13,649 bases of DNA from Pseudomonadota bacterium (GCA_023387555.1 JAEWHY010000386.1:1-13649); one strand, 5' to 3'. Counted from the first letter of the stretch, positions 1-7,024 are shown. Numbers and translations are program-made. Notes: generated by a model not told the origin, from the sequence alone.

Positions 1-633
1 TTTCTCGACATCACCGCGAGCCACGAGAATCGCGGCACCATGCTGGACGTGGTGCGGCGCACCGCGGAAGCCTGCTTCATGCCGGTGACGGTCGGCGGCG
101 GTGTGCGCACGGTCGACGACATCCGCGTGCTGCTGCAATCGGGCGCCGACAAGGTTTCGATCAACACCGCGGCCGTGCACCGGCGCGAGTTCGTGAAGGA
201 AGCGGCCGAGAAATTCGGCGATCAATGCATCGTCGTCGCAATCGACGCGAAAACCGTATCGGGGCCCGGCGAACAGCCACGCTGGGAGATCTTCACCCAT
301 GGCGGCCGAAAAGCCACCGGCATCGATGCGGTCGAATATGCGCAGGAGGTCGTCAGCCTCGGCGCCGGCGAAATCCTGCTGACTTCGATGGATCGCGACG
401 GCACCAAGGCGGGCTTCAACATTCCGCTGACCCGCGCGGTCGCCGATGCGGTGCCCGTCCCCGTGATCGCATCTGGCGGCGCCGGCACGCTCGACCATCT
501 GGTCGAAGGCATTCGCGACGGCCACGCCACCGCGGTGCTCGCGGCGTCGATCTTCCACTTCGGCGAATTCACGATCCGGCAGGCCAAGGAGCATATGGCC
601 AAGGCGGGCCTGCCGATGCGGCTCGATCCGTGA
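1..633 (+). CDS. hisF: Imidazole glycerol phosphate synthase cyclase subunit HisF (5' end outside window)
   Basis: HisF is the cyclase subunit of imidazole glycerol phosphate synthase. In the cytoplasm it uses ammonia from the HisH glutaminase to turn PRFAR into imidazole glycerol phosphate and AICAR, a step of histidine synthesis that feeds back to purines. The reading frame is open from base 1 and ends with TGA at 631-633, giving 210 visible residues. Visible landmarks are FLDITAS at the very start, the phosphate-binding GGGVRT, AIDAK with the catalytic Asp (visible residue 82, equivalent to Asp130 of the Thermotoga enzyme), LLTSMDRDGT, and the second phosphate site SGGAGT. Alignment of two landmarks to Thermotoga HisF from memory puts about 48 residues, including the other catalytic Asp, upstream of the window. 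The ATG at 40 is internal. The next gene is convergent, so hisF ends its transcription unit here; hisE, often next in relatives, is absent. Confidence 0.97.
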   Translation, partial: FLDITASHENRGTMLDVVRRTAEACFMPVTVGGGVRTVDDIRVLLQSGADKVSINTAAVHRREFVKEAAEKFGDQCIVVAIDAKTVSGPGEQPRWEIFTHGGRKATGIDAVEYAQEVVSLGAGEILLTSMDRDGTKAGFNIPLTRAVADAVPVPVIASGGAGTLDHLVEGIRDGHATAVLAASIFHFGEFTIRQAKEHMAKAGLPMRLDP

Positions 634-647
634 GGTTCTCTTCACTG

Positions 648-665
648 CTCCCCGCTTGCGGGGAG
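648..665. repeat. Short palindromic repeat between convergent genes, possible bidirectional terminator
   Basis: The sequence CTCCCCGC-TT-GCGGGGAG is a perfect 8-bp inverted repeat with a 2-nt loop (or 7 bp with a 4-nt loop). It lies 14 nt after the hisF stop and 16 nt before the stop of the minus-strand SH3 gene, so it could end transcripts from both sides. There is no T-run on either strand. The core, together with the following GAGAGG, resembles a palindromic element scattered between genes in Bradyrhizobium and Rhodopseudomonas genomes. That resemblance is from memory and was not searched. Confidence 0.6.
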
Positions 666-681
666 AGGGAAAGCACCCTGC

Positions 682-1218
682 CTAATCCACCTTCTCGTTC
701 GGATAGACGCCCCAGAGCCGTTCCTGCGGCACCCAGCCCTCGAAATTCCGGCCATTGACCCGGCACCACTTACCATCGCAGCGCCGGACCTGAGTAACCA
801 CGCCGGCCTCAAGCTTGGCCGTGACCTCGCTTGCGGCCTTCGGATTGTCGAGCACGGGGATCAACTGGTCCTTGTCGCGCGCGGTGACAACGGCGGTCCG
901 GCGCCCGGATAGAAGCGAGTGATACACCCACCCCTCCGCGCCCTCCGAATCGCGGATGCGGCGCCAGTTCTCGAATTCGGCGGTAATCTCGACCGGCAAC
1001 CCAGACCGGGTGAAGACCCAGGCGACGTCGTGGTCCTTGGTTGGACCCGAGCGGACGTTAACGCGGTCGGACTTGAGACTGACGTAGCGCGGCACCGGCA
1101 GCCCGCTGGCGCTGCCGGTCGCGGAGGCGCCAGCCGCGAAAGCCTGCGAACTTACGACAAAACTTACGAAAAGGGCTGCGAGGGCGATAGGCCAGATGGT
1201 TTGTCTTGCTGCGGTCAT
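682..1218 (-). CDS. Exported SH3-like (SH3b) domain protein
   Basis: This 178-residue protein is probably periplasmic. Residues 1-29 form a signal peptide: TAARQ, then a hydrophobic stretch WPIALAALFVSFVV, then a probable cleavage site after SQAFA. Two SH3b-like units follow. The first (about residues 44-105) has the typical VNVRSGP strand and ends in EGWVYHSLL. The second (about 110-172) has the motifs KWCRV and EGWVPQ. Bacterial SH3 domains of this kind often bind cell-wall peptides; that role is an inference here. The start is the only reasonable ATG before the signal peptide, although no strong ribosome binding site precedes it. The gene is convergent with hisF and divergent from the hydroxyacid dehydrogenase gene. 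It resembles the COG3807 group of uncharacterised SH3-like proteins. Confidence 0.85.
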   Translation of the reverse strand: MTAARQTIWPIALAALFVSFVVSSQAFAAGASATGSASGLPVPRYVSLKSDRVNVRSGPTKDHDVAWVFTRSGLPVEITAEFENWRRIRDSEGAEGWVYHSLLSGRRTAVVTARDKDQLIPVLDNPKAASEVTAKLEAGVVTQVRRCDGKWCRVNGRNFEGWVPQERLWGVYPNEKVD

Positions 1219-1337
1219 CTGCTACATGGGACGAAGACGCCAGTACCGAACGGCGCAGTGTCGGGGAGCCCGGTTAAGGACGGCTGAACGGCGCCTGCGT
1301 TGCGCGGGAATTGCATCCCGAAGGCTCATATCCAGAC

Positions 1338-2339
1338 ATGCTGAACCGCAAGAAGCCGTTGGTGATCGTGACGCGCAAGCTGCCCGAGCGCGTCGAAACG
1401 CGGATGTGCGAATTGTTCGACACCCGCCTGAACCTTGACGACAGTCCGAGGACACAGGCCGAACTGGCCGAGGCTGTCAGGACCGCCGACGTGCTCGTGC
1501 CAACGGTGACCGACCGCATCGATGCGGCTGTGCTGAGCCAGGCCGGACCGAACCTCAAGCTGATCGCGAATTTCGGCAACGGCGTCGACAATATCGACGT
1601 CTCGACCGCTCTGTCGCGCGGCGTCACCGTTACCAACACGCCCGGCGTCCTCACCGAGGATACCGCCGACATGACCATGGCGCTGATTCTCGCGGTTCCG
1701 CGGCGCCTGGTCGAAGGTTCCGAGATCCTGACCGGAGACAAGGAATGGGGCGGCTGGTCGCCGACCTGGATGCTCGGCCACCGGATTTGGGGCAAGCGCC
1801 TCGGCATCATCGGGATGGGCCGCATCGGCCAGGCCGTGGCCCGCCGGGCTCGCGCCTTCGGCTTGCAGATCCATTACCACAACCGACGCCGGGTCCCGGT
1901 CCAGATCGAGGAGCAGCTAGGCGCCACCTATTGGGACAGCCTCGACCAGATGCTGGCGCGGGTCGACATCGTCTCGGTGAATTGCCCGCACACCCCCGCG
2001 ACCTACCATCTTCTATCGGCGCGGCGGCTGAAGCTGCTGCGCCCGGACGCCTATGTGGTCAACACGGCGCGTGGCGAGGTGATCGACGAGAATGCGCTGA
2101 TTCGCATGATTTCCGCGGGCGAAATCGCCGGCGCGGGCCTCGACGTGTTCGAGCATGAGCCCGCCGCCAATCCGAAACTCGTCAAGCTGGCGCGCGAGGG
2201 CAAGGTCGTCCTGCTGCCGCATATGGGCTCGGCGACCGTCGAAGGCCGCATCGACATGGGCGAGAAGGTCATCATCAACATCAAGACCTTCATGGACGGG
2301 CACAAGCCGCCGGATCGCGTGCTGCCGTCCATGCTGTAA
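1338..2339 (+). CDS. D-2-hydroxyacid dehydrogenase, glyoxylate/hydroxypyruvate reductase type (D-glycerate dehydrogenase)
   Basis: This 333-residue cytoplasmic NAD(P)-dependent oxidoreductase probably reduces glyoxylate or hydroxypyruvate to glycolate or D-glycerate. Substrate and cofactor preference cannot be read from sequence alone. The substrate domain is split around a Rossmann domain with the dinucleotide motif GMGRIG at residues 159-164. The family catalytic residues are all present: Arg245 in NTARGEV, Glu274 in FEHEP, and His295 in LPHMGSAT. They match Arg240/Glu269/His292 of E. coli SerA-type enzymes, and the length is usual. I chose ATG 1338, which gives MLNRKKPLVIVTRKLPE, rather than the in-frame TTG at 1311, because relatives begin a few residues before the KPLVIVTRK strand. 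The ribosome binding site is weak: GAAGG lies 13 nt upstream. The gene is divergent from the SH3 gene and followed by a 150-bp gap. Erythronate or phosphoglycerate dehydrogenase are less likely alternatives, since no ACT domain is present. Confidence 0.92.
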   Translation: MLNRKKPLVIVTRKLPERVETRMCELFDTRLNLDDSPRTQAELAEAVRTADVLVPTVTDRIDAAVLSQAGPNLKLIANFGNGVDNIDVSTALSRGVTVTNTPGVLTEDTADMTMALILAVPRRLVEGSEILTGDKEWGGWSPTWMLGHRIWGKRLGIIGMGRIGQAVARRARAFGLQIHYHNRRRVPVQIEEQLGATYWDSLDQMLARVDIVSVNCPHTPATYHLLSARRLKLLRPDAYVVNTARGEVIDENALIRMISAGEIAGAGLDVFEHEPAANPKLVKLAREGKVVLLPHMGSATVEGRIDMGEKVIINIKTFMDGHKPPDRVLPSML

Positions 2340-2343
2340 TCGG

Positions 2344-2363
2344 CGGGCAAGCGGGAACGCCCG
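2344..2363 (+). terminator. Weak hairpin after the hydroxyacid dehydrogenase gene
   Basis: CGGGC (2344-2348) can pair with GCCCG (2359-2363) around a 10-nt loop, 5 nt after the stop codon. There is no T-run, so this is at best a weak or Rho-assisted terminator. Confidence 0.25.
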
Positions 2364-2429
2364 GCGATCGATCCGCGTCCATTTTAACCTCGGCGGCGAA
2401 AGCGGTTCCGGTGTGACGACCGGTCCCTT

Positions 2430-2456
2430 TTGCCCGATCCAATCCGGGCCTAGAAT
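2430..2456 (+). promoter_or_regulatory. Possible sigma-70-type promoter for the small exported protein
   Basis: TAGAAT at 2451-2456 matches the -10 consensus at five of six positions. TTGCCC at 2430-2435 could serve as the -35 box, but the spacing is only 15 nt (16 if the box is read as TTTGCC). The ATG lies 33 nt downstream of the -10 box. An inverted repeat, GCCCG (2432-2436) with CGGGC (2445-2449), sits between the boxes and could be an operator. The assignment is by eye only. Confidence 0.35.
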
Positions 2457-2489
2457 ACCCGAAATCGGCGTGCGCCCCGGAGGGCTTCG

Positions 2490-2867
2490 ATGCGTCTCCT
2501 TTTGTCTCTCGCCCTGATCCCGTTCCTGTATACGCCGGCGCAGTCGCAGGCGCTGACCGGCGACCAGATCAAGGCCGCGTTCTTCAACGGCAAACCCTTC
2601 GTCGCGACCTCGACGACGCGGCAACGCTTCACCATGGTGTTCACGCCGGATGGCAAGGCGACCCGCGAGCCGCTCAAGAAGGCGGGCGAAGCCGGCGAAA
2701 AGACTATGGGAACGTGGAAGACCGTGAAGGAAGGCTTCTGCACCTCGTGGAAGCAGGGCTCGCCCGCGACCTGCTATCGTCTGGTGCCCAATACCAGCGA
2801 TGACACCAAATGGTCGGTGATGAAGGGCGCGGTCACGGTCGCAAGCTGGACCAAGCCGGCGGATTGA
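2490..2867 (+). CDS. Small exported protein of unknown function
   Basis: This is a 125-residue protein with a signal peptide (MRLLLSLALIPFLY, likely cleaved after SQA at residue 21). The mature part has about 104 residues and is rich in Lys and Thr. It contains FTPDGKATRE, GTWKTVKEGFC and ATCYRLVP. The two mature cysteines could form a disulfide. Short beta-rich segments with GTWK and a cysteine pair recall small periplasmic proteins of rhizobia such as the DUF995-like group, but I cannot assign a family. The start is well supported: GGAGGG at 2479-2484 lies 5 nt before ATG. A possible promoter is at 2430-2456. The downstream gene is convergent, so this is probably a single-gene unit. Confidence 0.8.
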   Translation: MRLLLSLALIPFLYTPAQSQALTGDQIKAAFFNGKPFVATSTTRQRFTMVFTPDGKATREPLKKAGEAGEKTMGTWKTVKEGFCTSWKQGSPATCYRLVPNTSDDTKWSVMKGAVTVASWTKPAD

Positions 2868-2882
2868 TTCGCGGCGCCTCGC

Positions 2883-2904
2883 CGTCGCCCATGTGGCGGC
2901 GACG
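2883..2904. terminator. Hairpin in the convergent gap before the MoeB-like gene
   Basis: CGTCGCC (2883-2889) pairs perfectly with GGCGACG (2898-2904), a 7-bp stem with an 8-nt loop. It lies in the 44-bp gap between two genes pointing at each other, a plausible place for a shared terminator. No T-run follows on either strand. Confidence 0.35.
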
Positions 2905-2911
2905 ACGCCGA

Positions 2912-3718
2912 CTACGGCTTCGCGTGGATCGACAGATCGGTGATCGACGGGTTCTCACCCGACAGCGGGTTCTGCGGGTCCCAGCCATAACTCAGCGTCT
3001 CGAACCGCATCGAGCGCGCATCGATCATCAGCAGCCGACCAACGAGCCCTTCGCCGAAACCGACGATTTCGCGAATCGCTTCCAGCGCCATCATCGATCC
3101 GGCGATGCCGGGCAACGCGCCAAGCACACCGGCTTCCGAACAGGCGGGTATCGAGCCTGGCGGCGGCGGCTCCGGGAACAGGCAGCGGTAGGTCGGCCTG
3201 GGCTCCCCTTCAGCCGTTCGCTCATGTGCGCGCAGCGTGGTGATGGCGGCATCGAACGTACCGAGCGCTCCGGCGATCAGCGGCTTCTTGGCGAAATAGC
3301 AGGCATCGGACACCAGATAGCGGGTCGCGAAATTGTCGCAGCCATCAATGACGAGATCGTATTGCGAGATCAGTTCGAGCGCGTTGTCAGCCGCAATGCG
3401 CACCGGATGCCGCTCGACCGACACATGGGGATTGAGGCGCGCGATGGCGGCAGCCGCCGAATCCACCTTGGCATCGCCGATATCACCTGTGGTGTGCAGA
3501 ACCTGGCGCTGCAAATTCGAGAGCGACACCAAATCGTCGTCGACGATGCCGAGCGTGCCGACGCCGGCAGCCGCCAGATAGAACAGAACCGGCGCGCCCA
3601 GTCCGCCGGCTCCGATCATCAGCACCCGCGCCTTCTTCAGTGCGGCCTGCCCGGGACCACCGACATCGCGCAGCACGATGTGACGGGCATAACGTTCCAG
3701 TTCTTCCCGGCTCAGCAT
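2912..3718 (-). CDS. MoeB/ThiF/HesA-family sulfur-carrier adenylyltransferase
   Basis: This 268-residue cytoplasmic E1-like enzyme probably uses ATP to adenylate the C-terminal glycine of a sulfur-carrier protein (MoaD- or ThiS-like) for molybdopterin, thiamin or another thiolation pathway. The nucleotide loop GAGGLG is at residues 36-41. Arg71 (NLQRQ), Lys84 and Asp128 (DGCDNF) match the ATP and Mg contacts Arg73/Lys86/Asp130 of E. coli MoeB. Cys193 in PACSEAG is at the position of the conserved catalytic-type cysteine. The four zinc cysteines of MoeB are largely missing: only Cys179 of the first pair is present (TYRCLF), and the C-terminal CxxC is replaced by a stretch around GWDPQNP. There is no rhodanese domain. 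I chose ATG 3718 (MLSREELERYARHI) because family members begin there and GGAG lies 9 nt upstream; the frame is open to 3844. No carrier gene is in the window. Confidence 0.9.
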   Translation of the reverse strand: MLSREELERYARHIVLRDVGGPGQAALKKARVLMIGAGGLGAPVLFYLAAAGVGTLGIVDDDLVSLSNLQRQVLHTTGDIGDAKVDSAAAAIARLNPHVSVERHPVRIAADNALELISQYDLVIDGCDNFATRYLVSDACYFAKKPLIAGALGTFDAAITTLRAHERTAEGEPRPTYRCLFPEPPPPGSIPACSEAGVLGALPGIAGSMMALEAIREIVGFGEGLVGRLLMIDARSMRFETLSYGWDPQNPLSGENPSITDLSIHAKP

Positions 3719-3832
3719 CGGTTCTTGCTCCAGTACAAACGCGCCGCAATCGTCCGACACGCGCGGCTTTTTCGAGTTTCGTTCCAGACAGTTTAAGAAG
3801 TTCAAATCGGCGGCACTAGCCGTCAACCCCTT

Positions 3833-3851
3833 GCGCAACTCCATGTTGCGC
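3833..3851. promoter_or_regulatory. Perfect 7-bp inverted repeat in a divergent intergenic region
   Basis: GCGCAAC (3833-3839) and GTTGCGC (3845-3851) form a perfect inverted repeat around the 5-nt loop TCCAT. It lies between the divergent MoeB-like gene and the pseudoprotease gene, 41 nt before the latter's ATG. It could be an operator or an RNA hairpin in the leader. No direct evidence distinguishes these. Confidence 0.35.
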
Positions 3852-3891
3852 GGCCATCATGGTGCAGGCGGTTGAGGGTAGCGTAAGCAAC

Positions 3892-5331
3892 ATGCGTCTC
3901 ATTGCATGGTCCCTGGCATTCATATTTGCGCTGATCCCGCAGGCGTTGGCGCAGGCTGAAAGAAAGCCGGCAGCCGCGAGCCAACCTGCTGCCAGCAAGC
4001 CTTCCGGCAATCAGCCTGCTGCCAACCAGCCTGCTGCCAAGACGAAGGCCAAACCGGCCAAGAAGGCGGCGGCCAAGAGCGAAAAACCTGTCGCTGTCTC
4101 TGCCGCACCGGCGACCCCGGCGCAACGCGAGGCCTACGCAGCATTGCCGGTCGCCGAGCGTATCGCAATCCAGTCCGACCTGATCTGGACCGGCGACCTG
4201 TCGGGCTCGATCGACCCCGAGTTTGGCGACCGCGCTGTCGCCGCCGTCCGTTCATTCCAGAAGCGAAATAAATTTGAGGAAAGCGGCATTCTGACGTCCG
4301 AGCAGCGCCAGATGCTCGCTGCCTCGATGAGCAGCCGGAAGGAATATAACGGCTGGCGACTGGTCGAGGACCAGGCGACACCGGGCGTGCGGCTCGGCGT
4401 CCCCTCCAGGCTCGTTCCGAATACCGAGGTCGGCGCCGCCGGAAGCCGATGGTCGTCCACCCGTGGCGAGATTCAGATCGAGACGTTCCGCGAGAAGATG
4501 GCGGGCGCGACGCTGCAGGACCTGTTCGACGAAATGAAGCGACGGCCGTCGAACCGGCGTGTCGAGCAAAATTCGATCAACACCAGCTCATTCGCACTCT
4601 CAGGTATGCAGGGCCTGAAGAAATTCCATGTGCGGGTCTATCTGAAGGACAACGAGGCGCGCGGCATCAGCATCCTGTTCGATCAGGCGATGGAAACCAT
4701 CATGCTGCCGCTGGTCGATATCATCGTGAACTCCTACCTGCCCTTCGGCGATCCGATGACCGCGTCCACCTCGCGCCGCGTGAGCTACGGTTCGGGCATC
4801 GTGGTGACCCGAGACGGTCACGTGGTGACCGAACGTCAGCTCACCGACAGGTGCCATGGCATCATTGTCGCAGGCGCCGGCCGCGCCGATCTGCTTGCTG
4901 AAGACGCAGCATCGGATCTCGCCCTGATTCGCATCAATGGCGCGCGCAATCTCAGCCCGCTGCGGTTTTCCTCCGAGCCTCCGAAAAGCGTCGAGCTGAC
5001 GCTGGTCGGCATAGCCGAACCGCAGACACAGGCCGGCGCGCGCGAGGTTACAACCACACCAGCGCGGCTGCGCGGTATCGATGGCGCCCGCGTGCTGCTC
5101 GACGCGCAGCTTTCGCGTGGCTTCGTTGGCGGCGCCGCGATCGATGGCGAGGGCCAGCTCGCCGGCATGATCGACACGGCGCCGGCCGCCGCGCCGGCGC
5201 AATCGGCCTTCGTGCCGACCGCCACCATCCGAAAATTCCTTGCCAATGCCGGCGTCAAACCGCTCGAAGGCAGGAGCGATTTCCAGGCCGCAAGGAACGC
5301 CGTGGTCCGCGTGATCTGCGTGAGGAAATAG
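3892..5331 (+). CDS. Exported trypsin-fold protein with peptidoglycan-binding-like domain, probably catalytically inactive
   Basis: This is a 479-residue exported protein. The signal peptide is MRLIAWSLAFIFALIPQALAQ. A low-complexity Ala/Lys/Pro/Gln linker follows to about residue 70, including NQPAA repeats. A peptidoglycan-binding_1-like domain lies at about 90-142 (DRAVAAVRSFQKRNKF, then LTSEQRQML). A central region of unknown type comes next, then a trypsin/HtrA-like domain at about 297-460. This domain has GSGIVVTRDGHVVT, SDLALIRI and GFVGGAAIDGEG. Aligned to the usual T-N-A-H-V-V and G-N-S-G-G-P motifs, the catalytic His is Gln316 and the catalytic Ser is Val412; only Asp342 remains. 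No PDZ domain is visible. I chose ATG 3892 because the signal peptide begins there; ATG 3859 is an in-frame alternative. The stop is 8 nt from the stop of the convergent enoyl-CoA hydratase gene. Confidence 0.85.
   Translation: MRLIAWSLAFIFALIPQALAQAERKPAAASQPAASKPSGNQPAANQPAAKTKAKPAKKAAAKSEKPVAVSAAPATPAQREAYAALPVAERIAIQSDLIWTGDLSGSIDPEFGDRAVAAVRSFQKRNKFEESGILTSEQRQMLAASMSSRKEYNGWRLVEDQATPGVRLGVPSRLVPNTEVGAAGSRWSSTRGEIQIETFREKMAGATLQDLFDEMKRRPSNRRVEQNSINTSSFALSGMQGLKKFHVRVYLKDNEARGISILFDQAMETIMLPLVDIIVNSYLPFGDPMTASTSRRVSYGSGIVVTRDGHVVTERQLTDRCHGIIVAGAGRADLLAEDAASDLALIRINGARNLSPLRFSSEPPKSVELTLVGIAEPQTQAGAREVTTTPARLRGIDGARVLLDAQLSRGFVGGAAIDGEGQLAGMIDTAPAAAPAQSAFVPTATIRKFLANAGVKPLEGRSDFQAARNAVVRVICVRK
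4008..4037 (+). repeat. Two tandem copies of a 15-bp coding repeat (NQPAA)
   Basis: CAATCAGCCTGCTGC (4008-4022) is followed directly by CAACCAGCCTGCTGC (4023-4037), which differs at one base. A degenerate relative encoding SQPAA lies just upstream at about 3978-3992. The repeat is in frame and extends the flexible linker between the signal peptide and the peptidoglycan-binding-like domain. Such repeats change copy number by slippage and are useful for strain comparison. Confidence 0.75.
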
Positions 5332-5339
5332 CGCCTCGC

Positions 5340-6140
5340 TTATTTGTGCTCGAACTTCGGCGCGCGCTTTTCCACGAAAGCCGCCATACCTTCCTTCTGG
5401 TCGGCGGTTGCGAACAGGGAGTGAAACACCCGGCGCTCGAACAACACGCCCTCGGCGAGCGAGGTTTCGAACGATCGGTTCACCGCCTCCTTCGCCATCA
5501 TCACCGCCGGCAACGACATCGAGGCGATGGTGGTGGCGATCTTCATCGTCTCCTCCATCAGTGCAGCGAGCGGTACCACACGGGCGACCAGCCCGGAGCG
5601 CTCGGCTTCGGCAGCGTCCATCATGCGGCCGGTCAGCGTCATCTCCATTGCCTTGGCCTTGCCGATGGCGCGCGTCAGGCGCTGCGTGCCGCCAATGCCG
5701 GGAATGACGCCGAGCTTGATTTCAGGCTGACCGAATTTCGCATTATCGGCGGCGATGATCATGTCGCATTGCATGGCGAGTTCGCAGCCACCACCGAGCG
5801 CGAATCCCGCGACTGCGGCGATCACCGGCTTTCGGGCGCGCGCCGCCGCGTCCCAGCCGGCGGCGAAATTGCCCATAAACGTATCCATGTAATCCTGGCC
5901 GGCCATCTCCTTGATGTCGGCGCCGGCGGCAAAAGCCTTGTCCGATCCGGTCAGTACGATGCAACCGATCCCGGCATCGGCTTCGAAAGCGTTGATCGCG
6001 GTATTCAGCTCCCCCGCGAGTTCCGAGTTAAGGGCATTCAACGCTTGCGGACGATGCAGCCGGATCAATCCGACTCGTCCATGCGTTTCGATCTGAATGG
6101 TGTTGTAAGTCATCGCACCGGCCCGGTCTTTCTGCGTCAT
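5340..6140 (-). CDS. Enoyl-CoA hydratase (crotonase family)
   Basis: This 266-residue cytoplasmic enzyme probably adds water to trans-2-enoyl-CoA in fatty-acid beta-oxidation or a related CoA pathway. The crotonase signature is clear. The oxyanion-hole region AFAAGADIKEM is at residues 69-79. ALGGGCELAMQCD contains Glu120, and FGQPEIKLGVIPG contains Glu140; the two glutamates are 20 residues apart, as Glu144 and Glu164 are in rat mitochondrial hydratase. Both being present favours true hydratase activity over isomerase or other crotonases. I chose ATG 6140 because GAGG lies 7 nt upstream; many relatives start at MTYNTIQIE (ATG 6113), which has no such site here. The longer open frame to 6257 runs into the upstream hydrolase gene. 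The hydrolase gene ends 10 nt upstream on the same strand, so the two are very likely co-transcribed. Confidence 0.93.
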   Translation of the reverse strand: MTQKDRAGAMTYNTIQIETHGRVGLIRLHRPQALNALNSELAGELNTAINAFEADAGIGCIVLTGSDKAFAAGADIKEMAGQDYMDTFMGNFAAGWDAAARARKPVIAAVAGFALGGGCELAMQCDMIIAADNAKFGQPEIKLGVIPGIGGTQRLTRAIGKAKAMEMTLTGRMMDAAEAERSGLVARVVPLAALMEETMKIATTIASMSLPAVMMAKEAVNRSFETSLAEGVLFERRVFHSLFATADQKEGMAAFVEKRAPKFEHK

Positions 6141-6150
6141 TTCTGAACCT

Positions 6151-6936
6151 CTATCCGAACTCCGCAACGGCTGCCAGCAAGCGCTCGATATCGTCCGGAC
6201 GCGACAGCCTGTGGTCGCCATCCTTGACCAAGGTGAGGACCACATCGTCGCGTGCAATCCGCGAGACCAGCGCGACTGCGTGCTCCCACGGCACGTCTTC
6301 GTCCTGAACCCCCTGCAGGATGCGCACCGGGCAGCCCGTTTCGATCAACCCGCCGAGCAACAAGTGGCTTCGGCCATCTTCAATCAGTTGCCGGGTGATG
6401 AGATAGGGCTCGTCCGCATATTCGGAGGGGCGCTGCCACGATCCCGTGGTCTCGATCTGCGTCTTGATGTCGGGCGTGAACCGCTGCCACATCAAAACCT
6501 CGGTAAAATCCACGGCGGGCGCGATCAACACAAGCCCGGCCAGAGAACCACCGCCCGGTACGCGGCCTTCGCGGATATCGCGCGCCAGCAGCAGCGAAAT
6601 CCATCCGCCCATGGACGAACCGACGGCAATCGTCGGGCCGTCGCAAAATTGCGAAAACACGGCCCGGCTTTCTTCCAGCCAGCGCCCGATCGTCCCGTCG
6701 GCGAAAGCACCTCCGGATTCCCCATGACCGGAATAGTCGAATCGGATGCAGGCGCGCTCCTGTTCTGCGGCCCAGCGATCAAGCGCCTCCGCCTTGGTAC
6801 CCTTCATGTCGGACTTGAAGCCGCCAAGCCAGATCAGGGCCGGAGAACGTCCGGTCCTGCGTCGAACCGCAATGGTCCGCCGCGCGGGGCCATCCCCGAC
6901 TTCAATGGCGGTCAATTCTACGTCACTCATGGCCAA
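6151..6936 (-). CDS. Alpha/beta hydrolase (ABHD10-like serine hydrolase)
   Basis: This 261-residue protein is a probable cytoplasmic serine hydrolase or thioesterase. Numbering from the TTG start, the fold landmarks are IWLGGFKSD (about 35-43), FDYSGHGESGG (66-76), the nucleophile elbow GSSMGG with Ser108, the acid in GVQDEDVP (Asp212) and the general base in DGDHRLS (His242). The FDYSGHGESGG region and overall layout resemble the ABHD10 group, known from mammals as a depalmitoylase and acyl-glucuronide esterase. The bacterial substrate is unknown. Being the first gene of a pair with enoyl-CoA hydratase suggests an acyl-CoA or acyl-ester substrate, which is inference. Two starts are possible. 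TTG at 6936 has GGGAG 8 nt upstream, ideal spacing; ATG at 6930 is 14 nt from the same site. I list the TTG start, but the ATG cannot be excluded. Confidence 0.88.
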   Translation of the reverse strand: MAMSDVELTAIEVGDGPARRTIAVRRRTGRSPALIWLGGFKSDMKGTKAEALDRWAAEQERACIRFDYSGHGESGGAFADGTIGRWLEESRAVFSQFCDGPTIAVGSSMGGWISLLLARDIREGRVPGGGSLAGLVLIAPAVDFTEVLMWQRFTPDIKTQIETTGSWQRPSEYADEPYLITRQLIEDGRSHLLLGGLIETGCPVRILQGVQDEDVPWEHAVALVSRIARDDVVLTLVKDGDHRLSRPDDIERLLAAVAEFG

Positions 6937-6968
6937 GGCCTGAACTCCCGATCATCTTTTCGCCGTAA

Positions 6969-7004
6969 AGGATAACCCAACCTCGCATTGGGCGACGATA
7001 TCCT
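6969..7004 (-). promoter_or_regulatory. Two-tier stem-loop upstream of the hydrolase gene
   Basis: An outer pair AGGATA (6969-6974) with TATCCT (6999-7004) encloses an inner pair CCCAA (6976-6980) with TTGGG (6988-6992). It begins 33 nt upstream of the TTG start, so it would fall in the leader RNA of the hydrolase-hydratase pair or serve as a protein-binding site in the promoter region. It was found by eye and its stability was not calculated. Confidence 0.3.
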
Positions 7005-7024
7005 GCAACACGTTTGCCTCCCGA

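Noticed and set aside
2810..3796. Long open frame on the plus strand opposite the MoeB-like gene
   Set aside because: Arg/His-rich shadow translation without recognisable motifs; the minus strand has full MoeB/ThiF signatures.
3719..3844. N-terminal extension of the MoeB-like frame to an ATG at 3844
   Set aside because: The extra 42 residues do not look like the family, and ATG 3718 has a well-placed GGAG and matches the usual N-terminus.
4600..5202. Minus-strand open frame opposite the pseudoprotease domain
   Set aside because: Shadow frame of a GC-rich gene with no start signal or domain; the plus-strand protein has signal peptide and domain motifs.
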